Below, in pieces: positions 17,692 through 26,190 of a stretch of DNA of 64,000 nucleotides (positions are counted from its first letter, which is position 1; each line of letters begins with the position of its first letter). The stretch comes from Halobacillus sp. A5. Lineage in GTDB: Bacteria > Bacillota > Bacilli > Bacillales > Halobacillaceae. Position numbers and translations under genes: made by a program. Under the pieces are notes generated by a model. That model saw only the letters and a list, made by a program, of their open reading frames with translations, made no database searches and was not told where the DNA came from. The stretch spans positions 1 through 64,000 of the forward strand of contig NZ_JAIZEO010000006.1 in assembly GCF_024189315.1 (NCBI RefSeq), written 5' to 3'.

Positions 17692-18606
17692 ATGGATAAG
17701 CCTCCATTTCATCCCATACTGTTATTAATCGTTGGGGTCATCTCAATTTCAACCTCGGCGATTTTCGTCAAGCTGGCCGGCGATGCTCCATCCTCTATTA
17801 CTGCATTTTACCGATTGGCTTTTGCGGTAATCATAATGGCTCCCTATGTTCTTCTTAAACACATGCCTGACCTAAAAGGGGTATCCGGAAAAGATTGGGG
17901 ATGGGCTGCTGTATCAGGTGTTTTCTTAGCTCTCCACTTTATTTTGTGGTTTGAATCTTTAAATTATACTTCTGTTGCCAGTTCTGTCGTTCTCGTTTCC
18001 ATGCAGCCGATTTTCGCCTTTATTGGAACGTTTCTCTTTTTTAAAGAGCGGTTTTCAGCTGGTGCCGTTTTAAGTATGATTATTGCGGTTACAGGAAGCG
18101 TCATAATCAGCTGGGGAGACTTCCAAGTCAGCGGAACCGCATTATACGGAGATCTGCTGGCGCTTGGCGGAGCTGTTATGGTAACAGGATATTTCCTGGT
18201 CGGACAAAATCTGCGTAAACGCTTATCCATGACTTCTTATACGTTTATCGTCTATTTTGTAGCTACGGCTGCTTTACTGCTTTACAACATCGGCTTACAT
18301 GTGCCACTAACAGGGTATAGCGGTAATCAATGGTTCATCTATTTATGTCTGGCTGTAATTCCAACTTTTTTTGGCCATTCATTGTTCAACTGGTCATTAC
18401 GCTGGATCAGTGCTTCCAAAATATCGATGAGTATTTTGTTAGAACCCATTGGAGCAGCGATATTAGCTTTTATCATACTAGGTGAAAGAATTTCCTGGGC
18501 CCAATGGCTCGGCGGATCTATTGTAATCTTCGGCCTTATGCTGTTTATTATCAGTACGAAAAAAATGATGAAACCGAAGCTTACCCATCACTCAGGAAAG
18601 TCTTAA
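17692..18606 (+). CDS. EamA/DMT family transporter
   Basis: A 304-residue drug/metabolite transporter with ten predicted transmembrane segments arranged as two EamA repeats. Recognisable parts are the SAIFVKLAGDAPSSITAFYR start and the C-terminal EPIGAAILAFIILGERISWAQWLGG motif. Substrate unknown. The start is ATG 17692, 8 nt after AAGGAGG; a longer reading from 17617 lacks a ribosome binding site. It stands alone between cshA (divergent) and degV. Confidence 0.88.
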   Translation: MDKPPFHPILLLIVGVISISTSAIFVKLAGDAPSSITAFYRLAFAVIIMAPYVLLKHMPDLKGVSGKDWGWAAVSGVFLALHFILWFESLNYTSVASSVVLVSMQPIFAFIGTFLFFKERFSAGAVLSMIIAVTGSVIISWGDFQVSGTALYGDLLALGGAVMVTGYFLVGQNLRKRLSMTSYTFIVYFVATAALLLYNIGLHVPLTGYSGNQWFIYLCLAVIPTFFGHSLFNWSLRWISASKISMSILLEPIGAAILAFIILGERISWAQWLGGSIVIFGLMLFIISTKKMMKPKLTHHSGKS

Positions 18607-18670
18607 GGAACGTGCGTCTGTTATACTAAACGATAGAGCGTACGATTAATACCGGAGAGCAGGTGAACAG

Positions 18671-19528
18671 ATGTCGATTCAACTTATTGTTGATGGAGGA
18701 GCCGATCTTCCACAACAGATGATTGAAGAACACCATCTTAAAGTAGTACCTTTAAATATTCACTTTGGTGAAGAACAGTATAAAACGGGGGTAACCATTG
18801 ACTTGCCGACATTTTATACAAAATTAAAAGCTTCAGACGAGCTTCCGACCTCGTCATCACCAAGCCCTTATGATTTTTACGAAAAATACAAACAGGTCGA
18901 AGGCGGTACACCTATTCTTGTGCTGGCATTAACCCAAGGCTTAAGCAGTACGTATGACAGTGCTGTTATGGGACGGGATATGCTTTTAGAAGAAGAACCC
19001 GGCCGAAAGATTACTGTCCTGAATACGAAGACCGCTTCCTGCGGGATCGCTTTACTCGTTCATGAAGCAGCCGGCCAAATTGAAGCGGGCAAGCCTTTCG
19101 AAGAGATCGTACGCCATATGGAAGCTAAAATCGAACAAACGACGACGCTGTTTATTTTAAAAACACTTGAGAACGTCATAAAAGGCGGACGGTTAGATAA
19201 AGTAAAAGGAACGATTGCAAAAACGCTGAATATTAAGCTGTTAATGAAAGCAACCGAAGACGAAGGATCGATTGAAGTTACGGAAAAAGTTCGCGGTGAT
19301 AAAAAATCTCTCCGCCGCTTTGTCGAGCAGATCGGGGAATACGCCCATCACTTTGAAGATAAAGTGATTGCAATGTCCCACAGTCATGATGAGGAACGGG
19401 GACACTCCGTCCTGCAGACCATTAAAGAGAAATACCCATTCAAAGATTCCATCTTCACAGAAACCGGCCCATTAATTTCAACCTATGCAGGCGAAAGCGG
19501 TCTAGTTATTGCCTTTTTTAAAGATTAG
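18671..19528 (+). CDS. DegV family fatty-acid-binding protein
   Basis: A 285-residue DegV-fold protein. Family features are the N-terminal VDGGADLP, PTSSSPSPYDFYE, LSSTYDSA, and the C-terminal GPLISTYAGESGLVIAF. Members bind a fatty acid and, in Firmicutes such as S. aureus, present it to the FakA kinase (FakB role). No fakA lies nearby. GGAGAGCAGGTG lies upstream of the ATG. Confidence 0.9.
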   Translation: MSIQLIVDGGADLPQQMIEEHHLKVVPLNIHFGEEQYKTGVTIDLPTFYTKLKASDELPTSSSPSPYDFYEKYKQVEGGTPILVLALTQGLSSTYDSAVMGRDMLLEEEPGRKITVLNTKTASCGIALLVHEAAGQIEAGKPFEEIVRHMEAKIEQTTTLFILKTLENVIKGGRLDKVKGTIAKTLNIKLLMKATEDEGSIEVTEKVRGDKKSLRRFVEQIGEYAHHFEDKVIAMSHSHDEERGHSVLQTIKEKYPFKDSIFTETGPLISTYAGESGLVIAFFKD

Positions 19529-19616
19529 ACTCTGTTCATTTGTGAGGAGAGCTATTCCTTGCCCTAGATAAAGGCAGAGAGTGCGTGCCTGAAACCTCAG
19601 AATAGAGGGGTTGAAT

Positions 19617-19697
19617 GGATCACAGCGAGACTTCCGCGGGAATGAGGCTGGCGAGATCCGCAGGGCTTGCCAGGCTGTCCCCCGCACGGAAGCGGGT
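19617..19697. repeat. Degenerate copy of a Bacillaceae GC-rich intergenic repeat
   Basis: Contains GACTTCCGCGGGA, GGCGAGATCCGCAGG and CCCGCACGGAAGCGGG in the order seen in the widespread Bacillaceae repeat. The better copy in this window is at 34718-34844. No reading frame with a ribosome binding site is present. Confidence 0.5.
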
Positions 19698-19716
19698 TGG
19701 ACTACCCTCGGTTTTC

Positions 19717-19746
19717 GCCCATAAATCTCAATTATGACCCATAAAC
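19717..19746. repeat. Two-unit 20-bp repeat (CCATAAA)
   Basis: GCCCATAAA at 19717 and ACCCATAAA at 19737 are exactly 20 bp apart, with an ATTAT in the spacer. The second unit overlaps the last codons of the hydrolase gene. It is the same repeat type as the six-unit array at 41573-41679. Confidence 0.6.
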
Positions 19747-20466
19747 CCCCACCTCCGTTTCCTTCTTCTCATAGGACAGCTTACTTAAGAAGTACAATAC
19801 GCTTTCACAAAGAGTATCACGGTCTTCATCATGACAGACTAAATGCTTGGAATTGGGCAGAAACACTACTTTCTTATGGGAGGAGCCTATTTCCTGTTCC
19901 AGAAAGTTAGCTGCTCTGCTCGGTACCATTCCATCCAGTTTACCTTGAAAAATTAACGTCGGGCATTTCACATATTGAAGGTAAGGCTTTGTAAACTCGA
20001 CGCACTTCATGAATTCAAAGCTGGACAGAAAGTGAGTCTGCTTCATTTTCGTTTGATAACGTACAAACAATGGATTGTTGGTCAAGGTACCTTTCCATGC
20101 ATCTGCAGCTATTCCAAACGTATCTTTCACGAGCTGAGGAAAGCTGATATATTTTAAAGCAGCTGACAGCAGCACAAGTCTGTCAACTTCATGTTTAGCT
20201 GCTAAGTAAGAAGCAATCATTCCCCCCATTGAAAAGCCGATGATGAGAATAGTATCATGACGGCTTTTTAAATCGAGTAATGCGAGCTCTGCTGTCGCAA
20301 TCCACTCTTGATAATAATGACCCCGTAAATCAAGCTCCGTCCCGTGACCAGGCAGCGTCGGGACTTTGAACTCCCAATCGGTTCTCAAATGTAAATAGTC
20401 CACTAGAGGCTCCACCTCTTCAGGACTTCCTGTGTAACCATGGATACATAGACACCCTGTACTCAC
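19732..20466 (-). CDS. Alpha/beta hydrolase (carboxylesterase, Est30-like)
   Basis: A 244-residue alpha/beta hydrolase. The nucleophile elbow GFSMGG holds the serine. Candidate acid and base are D in GKLDGMVPS and H in NSKHLVCHDEDRD. The N-terminal oxyanion region CLCIHGYTGSPEEV resembles monoglyceride lipase/Est30-type carboxylesterases. The natural substrate is unknown. It starts at GTG 20466 after GGTGGGAG. The last codons overlap a 20-bp repeat unit. Confidence 0.85.
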   Translation of the reverse strand: MSTGCLCIHGYTGSPEEVEPLVDYLHLRTDWEFKVPTLPGHGTELDLRGHYYQEWIATAELALLDLKSRHDTILIIGFSMGGMIASYLAAKHEVDRLVLLSAALKYISFPQLVKDTFGIAADAWKGTLTNNPLFVRYQTKMKQTHFLSSFEFMKCVEFTKPYLQYVKCPTLIFQGKLDGMVPSRAANFLEQEIGSSHKKVVFLPNSKHLVCHDEDRDTLCESVLYFLSKLSYEKKETEVGVYGS

Positions 20467-20494
20467 TGATCTCCCACCACTCTTTCTAATATGT

Positions 20495-20521
20495 AAAAAA
20501 GACTGCGAATTAGCGCAGCCC
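20495..20521 (-). terminator. Terminator after the YppG-like gene
   Basis: Minus-strand CTGCG...CGCAG stem followed by TCTTTTTT, overlapping the end of the yppG-like gene. Confidence 0.7.
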
Positions 20522-20911
20522 TTTCACAAATGATCCGATTCCTTTTACCATAGGTGATACTTGTTGAATCGTTTGTACGACCTGCCCAGTCGTGTTCATC
20601 ATTTTATCAAAATCCATCTGCCCATTCTCATCCTGAAAATAAGCCATCATCTTCTTTTTCTGCATGCCATAAGCTCCAATATCATAATAACCTGGATATC
20701 CATATCCCTGCATATATTGTGCTTGAATGCCCGGTTGACCTTGTGGTTGAACCTGAGGCTGACCCTGAGGTTGACCTTGCGCTTGATACATGCCCGGATC
20801 CCATCCATACGGCACTTGATTGTATAATTCATTGTAACTGCGGTCGATTGCCTCATTACCGTATAGTGATTGAGGCGGCTGCCAATAGTACGGGTTGTAC
20901 GGCGGATACAT
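20510..20911 (-). CDS. YppG-like (spore coat type) protein
   Basis: A 133-residue protein. The N-terminus is rich in Pro, Tyr and Gln, with GQPQGQPQVQPQGQPG repeats (about 46-61). The C-terminal segment MAYFQDENGQMDFDKMMNT, followed by QVVQTIQQVSPMVKGIGSFVKG, matches the conserved tail of YppG proteins, which are associated with the spore coat in B. subtilis. AAAGGGGG precedes the ATG. The low-complexity part gives false ORFs on the other strand. Confidence 0.75.
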   Translation of the reverse strand: MYPPYNPYYWQPPQSLYGNEAIDRSYNELYNQVPYGWDPGMYQAQGQPQGQPQVQPQGQPGIQAQYMQGYGYPGYYDIGAYGMQKKKMMAYFQDENGQMDFDKMMNTTGQVVQTIQQVSPMVKGIGSFVKGLR

Positions 20912-20968
20912 AGAAGGACCCCCTTTACGTTTAATACTATAGGCTATGACACCGTTTTAAAAAAGTGT

Positions 20969-20998
20969 AAAAAAAAACAAGTGACAGCACATCACTTG
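20969..20998 (-). terminator. Terminator after the glutaredoxin-like gene
   Basis: Perfect CAAGTGA/TCACTTG stem with a 7-nt loop and nine T residues on the minus strand, just downstream of the stop at 21004. Confidence 0.9.
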
Positions 20999-21003
20999 AA
21001 CTC

Positions 21004-21285
21004 TTATGAAAAATGAATGGTATCTGCACTTTGAAACCGGCCCGCATCCTGAATACCTAATGCTCGTTTTAAGCCCCGTTCCTGATAGCCCAGTACTTTT
21101 TCATCGTCTATAAACGTTGCAGGAGTGCCGTAAATCTTTTGTTGCTGCAGTTCTTTAAAATAGGCTCGATCCTGCGAAATATTTTTCTCTTTAAAATCTA
21201 TCTCCCACTCCTCTAGCTTGGAGAGAACTTGTTTACAGTGGGTACAATGATCACTCGTATAAACCACTACTCTTTGTTGATTCAT
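21004..21285 (-). CDS. Glutaredoxin-like thioredoxin-fold protein
   Basis: A 93-residue protein with an N-terminal redox motif HCTHC (C14 and C17), a GTPATFIDD cis-proline loop, and GYQERGLKRALG near the end. It probably reduces or senses a disulfide, with the partner unknown. GGAGGACC lies upstream of the ATG. The next gene upstream is more than 300 bp away, so it is monocistronic. Confidence 0.85.
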   Translation of the reverse strand: MNQQRVVVYTSDHCTHCKQVLSKLEEWEIDFKEKNISQDRAYFKELQQQKIYGTPATFIDDEKVLGYQERGLKRALGIQDAGRFQSADTIHFS

Positions 21286-21607
21286 CGGTGGTCCTCCTCT
21301 TCCATGTCTGCATCTAGTTCTATTGACTCACTATATAAATACCCGGCTTCTCTCTTTTTAAACCTGCATTTTCCCAAAACGTACCATCGTTTGGATTAAT
21401 AACCTTTTAAATGGTCCTCAATCAGGCAGAGTAATAGATTCAGAGTGGTCAGCCTGCTTCAGAACTACGAAGTCCGGGGAGGAATCCTCAGTGAACCGAC
21501 GAGGCCGCTTGTACATTCCACCTTTTTCTATCTGCCGAAATGGGAACACCCCCGCGATCCGGAGCTTCTATATAGATGAGGACCCAACAGTAGTCTTCAC
21601 CACTTCC
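21286..21607. other. Gene-free stretch
   Basis: No reading frame with a ribosome binding site is seen. The segment around 21470-21570 is GC-rich with short inverted pieces and may be a decayed intergenic repeat. A TATAGT-like -10 for the glutaredoxin gene may lie near 21330. Confidence 0.4.
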
Positions 21608-22237
21608 TTATAAGAGTAATTCTTGTATGGATTGTTCTCCGCTGATCAGGTCGTAGCTTTTATTCTCAGCTTTAGGAATACTTAATAAACGAACAATCGC
21701 TTCGGCTGCATCTTCACGAGGAATTTCCCCAAAATTATTCATATGCTCCTGCAGCTGAACCCTGCCTGTGCCTTCCTCATTCGTTAAACGGCCGGGACGT
21801 ACTATCGTGTAACTTAATCCAGACTGTTTTAAATACTCATCGGCCCGGTGTTTAGCATATAGATAATGCCTTAACCCGCTTGGACCGGACTCCGGACGGT
21901 CTGCAGCCATCGAACTCAGCATCACAAACCGCTGAACTCCAAAGTGCTTCGCCCGCTCAATTGCCTTAATTGCTCCCTCCTGGTCAATCAAGATCGTTTT
22001 GTCTGCTCCTGTATCAGGTCCTGATCCTGCCGCAAATATCACGGCATCAATGTTGTAAAACGCAGATTCAAAATCCTTCTCCAGGTTTCCGAGTACGGTA
22101 GCAATTCCTTTTTCCTCGAATTGAGGAATTTGTTCGGTGGATCTTACCATAGCTACAGGGGTATAGTGAGCTTCCTTCAATTTATATGCAATATGCCTGC
22201 CTACTTTTCCATTGGCTCCAATGACTAAAACGCGCAC
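21608..22237 (-). CDS. NAD(P)-binding SDR-like protein (YhfK type)
   Basis: A 209-residue atypical short-chain dehydrogenase. The nucleotide-binding motif GANGKVGRHIA is at residues 7-17. AAGSGPDTGADKT and the YTIVRPGRLTNEEGTG stretch match the YhfK family. The YxxxK active pair is replaced by a YAKH segment (HYLYAKHRADEYL). It probably binds NADP; reaction unknown. It starts at GTG 22237 after GGAGG and diverges from the next gene. Confidence 0.82.
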   Translation of the reverse strand: MRVLVIGANGKVGRHIAYKLKEAHYTPVAMVRSTEQIPQFEEKGIATVLGNLEKDFESAFYNIDAVIFAAGSGPDTGADKTILIDQEGAIKAIERAKHFGVQRFVMLSSMAADRPESGPSGLRHYLYAKHRADEYLKQSGLSYTIVRPGRLTNEEGTGRVQLQEHMNNFGEIPREDAAEAIVRLLSIPKAENKSYDLISGEQSIQELLL

Positions 22238-22377
22238 GTGCCAGCCTCCTTACGTATTGACAATCTATTACTGTAAAGTTCCCTATCCCCCGAAAAATAA
22301 ACAGTATCACGCTCTCCGCGCAGGAATTTCACAGGAGACAGCGAAGTAACTTAGTAATAGAGAAAGGAGAGGTCCAC

Positions 22378-23472
22378 TTGCCTAATTACATGCTGACAGG
22401 ATTTCCAGGCTATCTCGCTACTAATTTAATTAAAGAAATATCAAACCAGGGGAAGCCGATTGATCAGTTATACCTTTTGTATCATCCATCAGTAAAAGAT
22501 ACAGCAGAATACGAGTTGGACAGCTTGCTCAAGGAAGGATTCCTAAAAGAAAACCATGTCCAGTTGATACAGGGAGATATTACGTTACCTCATTTAGGAC
22601 TGACCTCCGAGCGGTCTGCTTCGCTGCTGCTAAAGATTACTCACTTTTTTCATTTAGCTGCCCTGTATGATTTGGCTGCCCCTCTCTTACCTTCCTGGAG
22701 AATTAACGTGGATGGTACAAGAAATGTACTCGAATGGCTTCGGCATGCAGCGGCTTTAGAACATTTTATATATTTCAGCAGCGCCTTTGTTTCGGGAAAA
22801 CGCGAAGGGAAGATTTTTGAACACGAGCTCAGCCATACCCATGGTTTCAAAAACCATTACGAATACACGAAATACGAAGCAGAACGTCTGGTACAGCAAT
22901 ATAACTCCATCCTTCCGACCACTACCCTCCGCCCCGGGATTGTCGTTGGTCATTCACAGACAGGAGAAACGATGAAATTCGACGGCCCTTACTTTATTCT
23001 GAATTTGTTACATCAATTAAAGCGGCTGCCCCTCCTGCCTGCTTTTGGTCAAGGAGAAGCCTATGTCAATATTGTGCCTCAGGACTTTGTTACAAAAGCT
23101 GCGGTTTACTTAGCTCACCTGCCTCAGAGTATCGGGAAGACCTACCACCTTACAGACCCGGCTCCGCATACCGCCCATAACATTTACCGGATGTTTGCGA
23201 ACCTTTATCTCCATAAGACTCCGAGCTTCACTATTCCCCTTCCTTTAGCGAAGGCCGCTTTATCATTTGAAACATCCAGGAGATTAACAGGAATTCAAAA
23301 GCACGCATTATCCTATTTTACTTGCAGCAGCAAATACGAGCAGCAGAACGCTTGTAATGATTTAAAAAAAGCCAGCATCTGCTGTCCGAATTTAACGAGC
23401 TACCTCCCTGTATTAATTCAATATTATGAAGCCCACCGACAGGACGGCCATAAGCACCTTGCTCTGTTGTAG
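22378..23472 (+). CDS. NAD-dependent epimerase / fatty acyl reductase-like SDR
   Basis: A 364-residue extended SDR. It has a GFPGYLATNL nucleotide-binding start (residues 8-17), a middle YFSSAFVSGKREG segment, and an active-site-like YEYTKYEAERLV (YxxxK). This is the Male_sterility/thioester-reductase (NAD_binding_4) type, which acts on acyl thioesters or sugars. The substrate cannot be told from sequence. The start is TTG 22378, preceded by AAAGGAGAGG. Confidence 0.8.
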   Translation: MPNYMLTGFPGYLATNLIKEISNQGKPIDQLYLLYHPSVKDTAEYELDSLLKEGFLKENHVQLIQGDITLPHLGLTSERSASLLLKITHFFHLAALYDLAAPLLPSWRINVDGTRNVLEWLRHAAALEHFIYFSSAFVSGKREGKIFEHELSHTHGFKNHYEYTKYEAERLVQQYNSILPTTTLRPGIVVGHSQTGETMKFDGPYFILNLLHQLKRLPLLPAFGQGEAYVNIVPQDFVTKAAVYLAHLPQSIGKTYHLTDPAPHTAHNIYRMFANLYLHKTPSFTIPLPLAKAALSFETSRRLTGIQKHALSYFTCSSKYEQQNACNDLKKASICCPNLTSYLPVLIQYYEAHRQDGHKHLALL

Positions 23473-23479
23473 GTATAAC

Positions 23480-23520
23480 AATAAACAGCCTGCATTCCTT
23501 TCTGCAGGCTGTTCTTTATG
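23480..23520. terminator. Bidirectional terminator
   Basis: AACAGCCTGCA and TGCAGGCTGTT form a perfect 11-bp stem between two convergent genes, with T-rich flanks. Confidence 0.9.
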
Positions 23521-25326
23521 CTATTGATCCATCCATTTTGCATACAATTGTTCGATTTGAACATGAATATCGGCTTGAACCGCTGGATCTTTCTCTTGCA
23601 AAACTCGTTCCTCCAACTGAATTATTTGTTCTTCCCAGTTTAAACCCGCAGCTGGATGGTCACCTGTTGATTCCTTTTTCTTGGGCGCATTCGAAGCTGC
23701 TACTTTTTCTAATAACTGCTGCCAAATCTCCCTTGTTTCTTCATAGCTCCCCAGACAGCGGTGCAGCCGCCCATTTACGAGGTATGCCGTCTCTGGGAAA
23801 CAGGCGTTTAGAAAATGGCGGTCATGTGAGACTCCTATGACGGTGCCTTCAAAGCGCTGCAACGCTTCTTTCAGCACTTCCTGCGATTCGACATCCAAAT
23901 GATTCGTCGGCTCATCAAGTACGAGCAAGTTTACTCCCTGGTGCATGAACACAGCCAGCTTCAGCCGCATTCTTTCGCCGCCGCTGAGGCGCGATATCTT
24001 TTGAAAGACATCATATCCATAGAACATAAACGCGGCAAGCATGTGTCTGGCCTGCCCTTCGGTTACAATAATCTGGCTGCGAAAATAATCAATCATCCGC
24101 TGAGCTTCATCAACATCCTGAAGCGGGTTCTGCGGCAGGTAGCCCACTTTCACAGACTCCCCGCAGCGGACCAGCCCGCTATCTGCCTTTTCTTTATTCA
24201 GGATAATCTTCAAAAGGGTCGATTTGCCGCTGCCATTTGTTCCTACAACCGCTAACCGCTCCTGAAAACGCAAATGAAGATCGACACCGCTTAGGATCTC
24301 CCGGCCATTGTAAGCTTTAGCTGCGCGTTCAAGGACGACTACGTCCTTGCCGCTTCTCTCTTCCGCTTTCAGTGAAAGAGTCATTTTCTTGGCATCGATA
24401 AGCGGACGGTCAACCTTTTCCATACGCTCGAGTGCCCGCTCCATACTCTTAGCTTTTCTGAAGAGCTTTTCATTTGGAGGATTGGCTTCATTGGCCCACT
24501 GCCTTAACCTTCGTATGGCTTCTTTCATTTTCTTTATTTTCTTCTGCTGCTCCTGATATTGGTGAAATTCAATTAGCAGCTTTTCTTCTTTTTGTTTCTC
24601 AAACGACGAATAATTGCCCTTGTAACGCATCGTTTCTCCCTCTTCTAAATCAATGACCGACGTAACAACTTGATCGAGAAAAGTTCTATCGTGGGAGATG
24701 ATGCAGACGGACCCTTTATATCTCTGTAAATAACTCTCAAGCCACTCAATCGCGTGCAGATCCAGATGGTTCGTCGGCTCATCCAGCAACAATACATCTG
24801 GACGCTCCAGCAAAATTTTAGCCAGCGACAGCTTGGTAATTTCTCCGCCGCTTAGAAGATGGAAAGGCTGGTCAAGTAACGACGCGAGCTTAAGTCCGTT
24901 CGCTGCCTGGTCGATGGAAGCTTCCATTTCATAGCCTCCCTCTTCAGCAAACTGCTGCTGCAGTTCACCGTATTGAACCAAGGCTTTCTCCATCTGTTCA
25001 GGATCCTGCATAGACTTTTCTAACTGCTTCATCTTGTCAGATAACTGAGTAAGCTTTTGAAAGGCTGACCGCAGGTACTCTCTCCCCGTGCCTTTGTACT
25101 GCTCCGGAATTTGTTTTAAGCAGCCGATCGTAAGCCCCTTCTTAATAAAGAGGCTTCCTCCATCGAGTTCTTCTTCTCTTGTCAGCAGTCGAAAAAGAGT
25201 CGACTTTCCACTGCCATTACGACCAACAAGCCCCACTTTTTCTCCTTCCAATAACTCAAAGGTAAGCGACTCAAATAAGACTTTTCCACCGATAATTTTA
25301 TAGACATCTTTTAGTGTAATATTCAT
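23521..25326 (-). CDS. ABC-F family ATPase (possible ribosome protection protein)
   Basis: A 601-residue protein with two ABC ATPase domains and no membrane segments. Walker A motifs are GRNGSGKST (about 35-43) and GTNGSGKST (about 360-368). Signatures are LLSGGEITKLSLAK and RLSGGERMRLKLAV, and both Walker B regions read LLDEPTNHLD or VLDEPTNHLD. A long charged interdomain linker (RQWANEANPPNEKLFRKAKSMERALERM) would reach toward the ribosomal E/P site. ABC-F proteins act on stalled ribosomes, and some give resistance to lincosamides, pleuromutilins or streptogramins. The leader ORF and attenuator upstream favour an antibiotic-inducible member. AGGAGG precedes the ATG. Confidence 0.85.
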   Translation of the reverse strand: MNITLKDVYKIIGGKVLFESLTFELLEGEKVGLVGRNGSGKSTLFRLLTREEELDGGSLFIKKGLTIGCLKQIPEQYKGTGREYLRSAFQKLTQLSDKMKQLEKSMQDPEQMEKALVQYGELQQQFAEEGGYEMEASIDQAANGLKLASLLDQPFHLLSGGEITKLSLAKILLERPDVLLLDEPTNHLDLHAIEWLESYLQRYKGSVCIISHDRTFLDQVVTSVIDLEEGETMRYKGNYSSFEKQKEEKLLIEFHQYQEQQKKIKKMKEAIRRLRQWANEANPPNEKLFRKAKSMERALERMEKVDRPLIDAKKMTLSLKAEERSGKDVVVLERAAKAYNGREILSGVDLHLRFQERLAVVGTNGSGKSTLLKIILNKEKADSGLVRCGESVKVGYLPQNPLQDVDEAQRMIDYFRSQIIVTEGQARHMLAAFMFYGYDVFQKISRLSGGERMRLKLAVFMHQGVNLLVLDEPTNHLDVESQEVLKEALQRFEGTVIGVSHDRHFLNACFPETAYLVNGRLHRCLGSYEETREIWQQLLEKVAASNAPKKKESTGDHPAAGLNWEEQIIQLEERVLQEKDPAVQADIHVQIEQLYAKWMDQ

Positions 25327-25351
25327 TTATAAAATCCTCCTAAAGACCAAA

Positions 25352-25383
25352 AAAAGCCAGAGGTCCCGTGACCTCTGACTTTA
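25352..25383 (-). terminator. Transcription attenuator upstream of the ABC-F gene
   Basis: On the minus strand AGTCAGAGGTC and GACCTCTGGCT form a strong stem with a short loop followed by TTTTTTT. It sits between the leader ORF stop and the ABC-F ribosome binding site, so readthrough is required for expression. Confidence 0.8.
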
Positions 25384-25424
25384 ATATCATAATTCAATCA
25401 GGTATGAGACGTTATCTATTTCCA

Positions 25425-25532
25425 TTATTTAACTGGTAATTGGGACACACTGATCCCTTGTACAGTTAAATCATGAAAAAGCGCACGATTGATATAGAGC
25501 AGTTCACGATCAATAACGTGCTTCGATAACAT
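25425..25532 (-). CDS. Putative 35-residue leader peptide of the ABC-F gene
   Basis: A short ORF starting at ATG 25530-25532, 8 nt after GGAGGG, within AGAAGGAGGG. It encodes a 35-residue peptide beginning MLSKHVIDRELL and ending SQLPVK. Its stop lies about 42 nt before the attenuator hairpin. A TATAAT (25567-25572) lies upstream. I infer a regulatory leader whose translation or ribosome stalling controls the attenuator, as known for several antibiotic-inducible ABC-F genes. It could alternatively be a functional small protein. Confidence 0.55.
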   Translation of the reverse strand: MLSKHVIDRELLYINRALFHDLTVQGISVSQLPVK

Positions 25533-25566
25533 CTTCATTCCCTCCTTCTGTCCTTAGTTATATTCT

Positions 25567-25595
25567 ATTATACCTAAAATAAAACGTCCGTCTAG
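25567..25595 (-). promoter_or_regulatory. Promoter of the ABC-F leader transcript
   Basis: Perfect TATAAT on the minus strand (25567-25572) with a TAGACG-like -35 at about 16 bp. It overlaps the 3' end of the marR gene. Confidence 0.55.
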
Positions 25596-26056
25596 TTAAT
25601 TTGCTGATCTGCGTAGGTGCCAAGCTTTTTCAGCAGTTCAATAGCCTGTTTCTTCTCCTCCGTTGTTAAGCCGGCAGTAATCTTCTCGATCTGTTGCCAA
25701 TGGTCAGGAAAGATGCCGTGGAGCAGCTCTCTTCCTTTTTCATTAATGGAGGCATACGTAATCCTCCGGTCATTCGGACATGGGACACGCTCAATGTACC
25801 CTTTCTTCTCAAGCTTGTCCACGACATACGTAATACTGCCGCTCGCTAATAAGATTTTTTCTCCGATTTTCTGCAGCGGCTGCTCCCCTTCGTGATAGAG
25901 CAGCTCAAGCACCCCAAACTCCGTCGTGTTTAAGCCATAACCCTGAATATCCTCTTTCACTAAATCTGCAATAGAACGCTGAGCTTTTGCCAGTACAACA
26001 AACAGCTTTAACGATGGGTCCTGTTTCTTCTGTTTATAAGATTCATGTTCGTCCAT
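25592..26056 (-). CDS. MarR family regulator (MhqR-like)
   Basis: A 154-residue winged-helix regulator. The core GLNTTEFGVLELLYHEGEQPLQKIG, then ILLASGSITYVVDKLEKKGYIER and PNDRRITYASI, closely resembles B. subtilis MhqR, which represses quinone and azo-compound detoxification genes. It lies upstream of the ABC-F gene on the same strand but is separated by a separate promoter, so regulation of that gene is not implied. No obvious dioxygenase or azoreductase gene is adjacent. Confidence 0.8.
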   Translation of the reverse strand: MDEHESYKQKKQDPSLKLFVVLAKAQRSIADLVKEDIQGYGLNTTEFGVLELLYHEGEQPLQKIGEKILLASGSITYVVDKLEKKGYIERVPCPNDRRITYASINEKGRELLHGIFPDHWQQIEKITAGLTTEEKKQAIELLKKLGTYADQQIN

Positions 26057-26190
26057 AGTTCTCTTCCTCTCATCCTGCCCTCTAGTTACGTTTAATATAT
26101 CAAAGAATCAGAGCTTGCAAAAGACAAACAATAGAAAAAAACGCTTTGACTTTAAATAGAGGCCTGCTAAGTCAGCGCCAGTTCATCTTT

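Noticed and set aside
20554-20913. Several ORFs opposite the YppG-like gene
   Set aside because: They arise from the Gln/Pro-rich repeat codons of the real gene and lack start signals.
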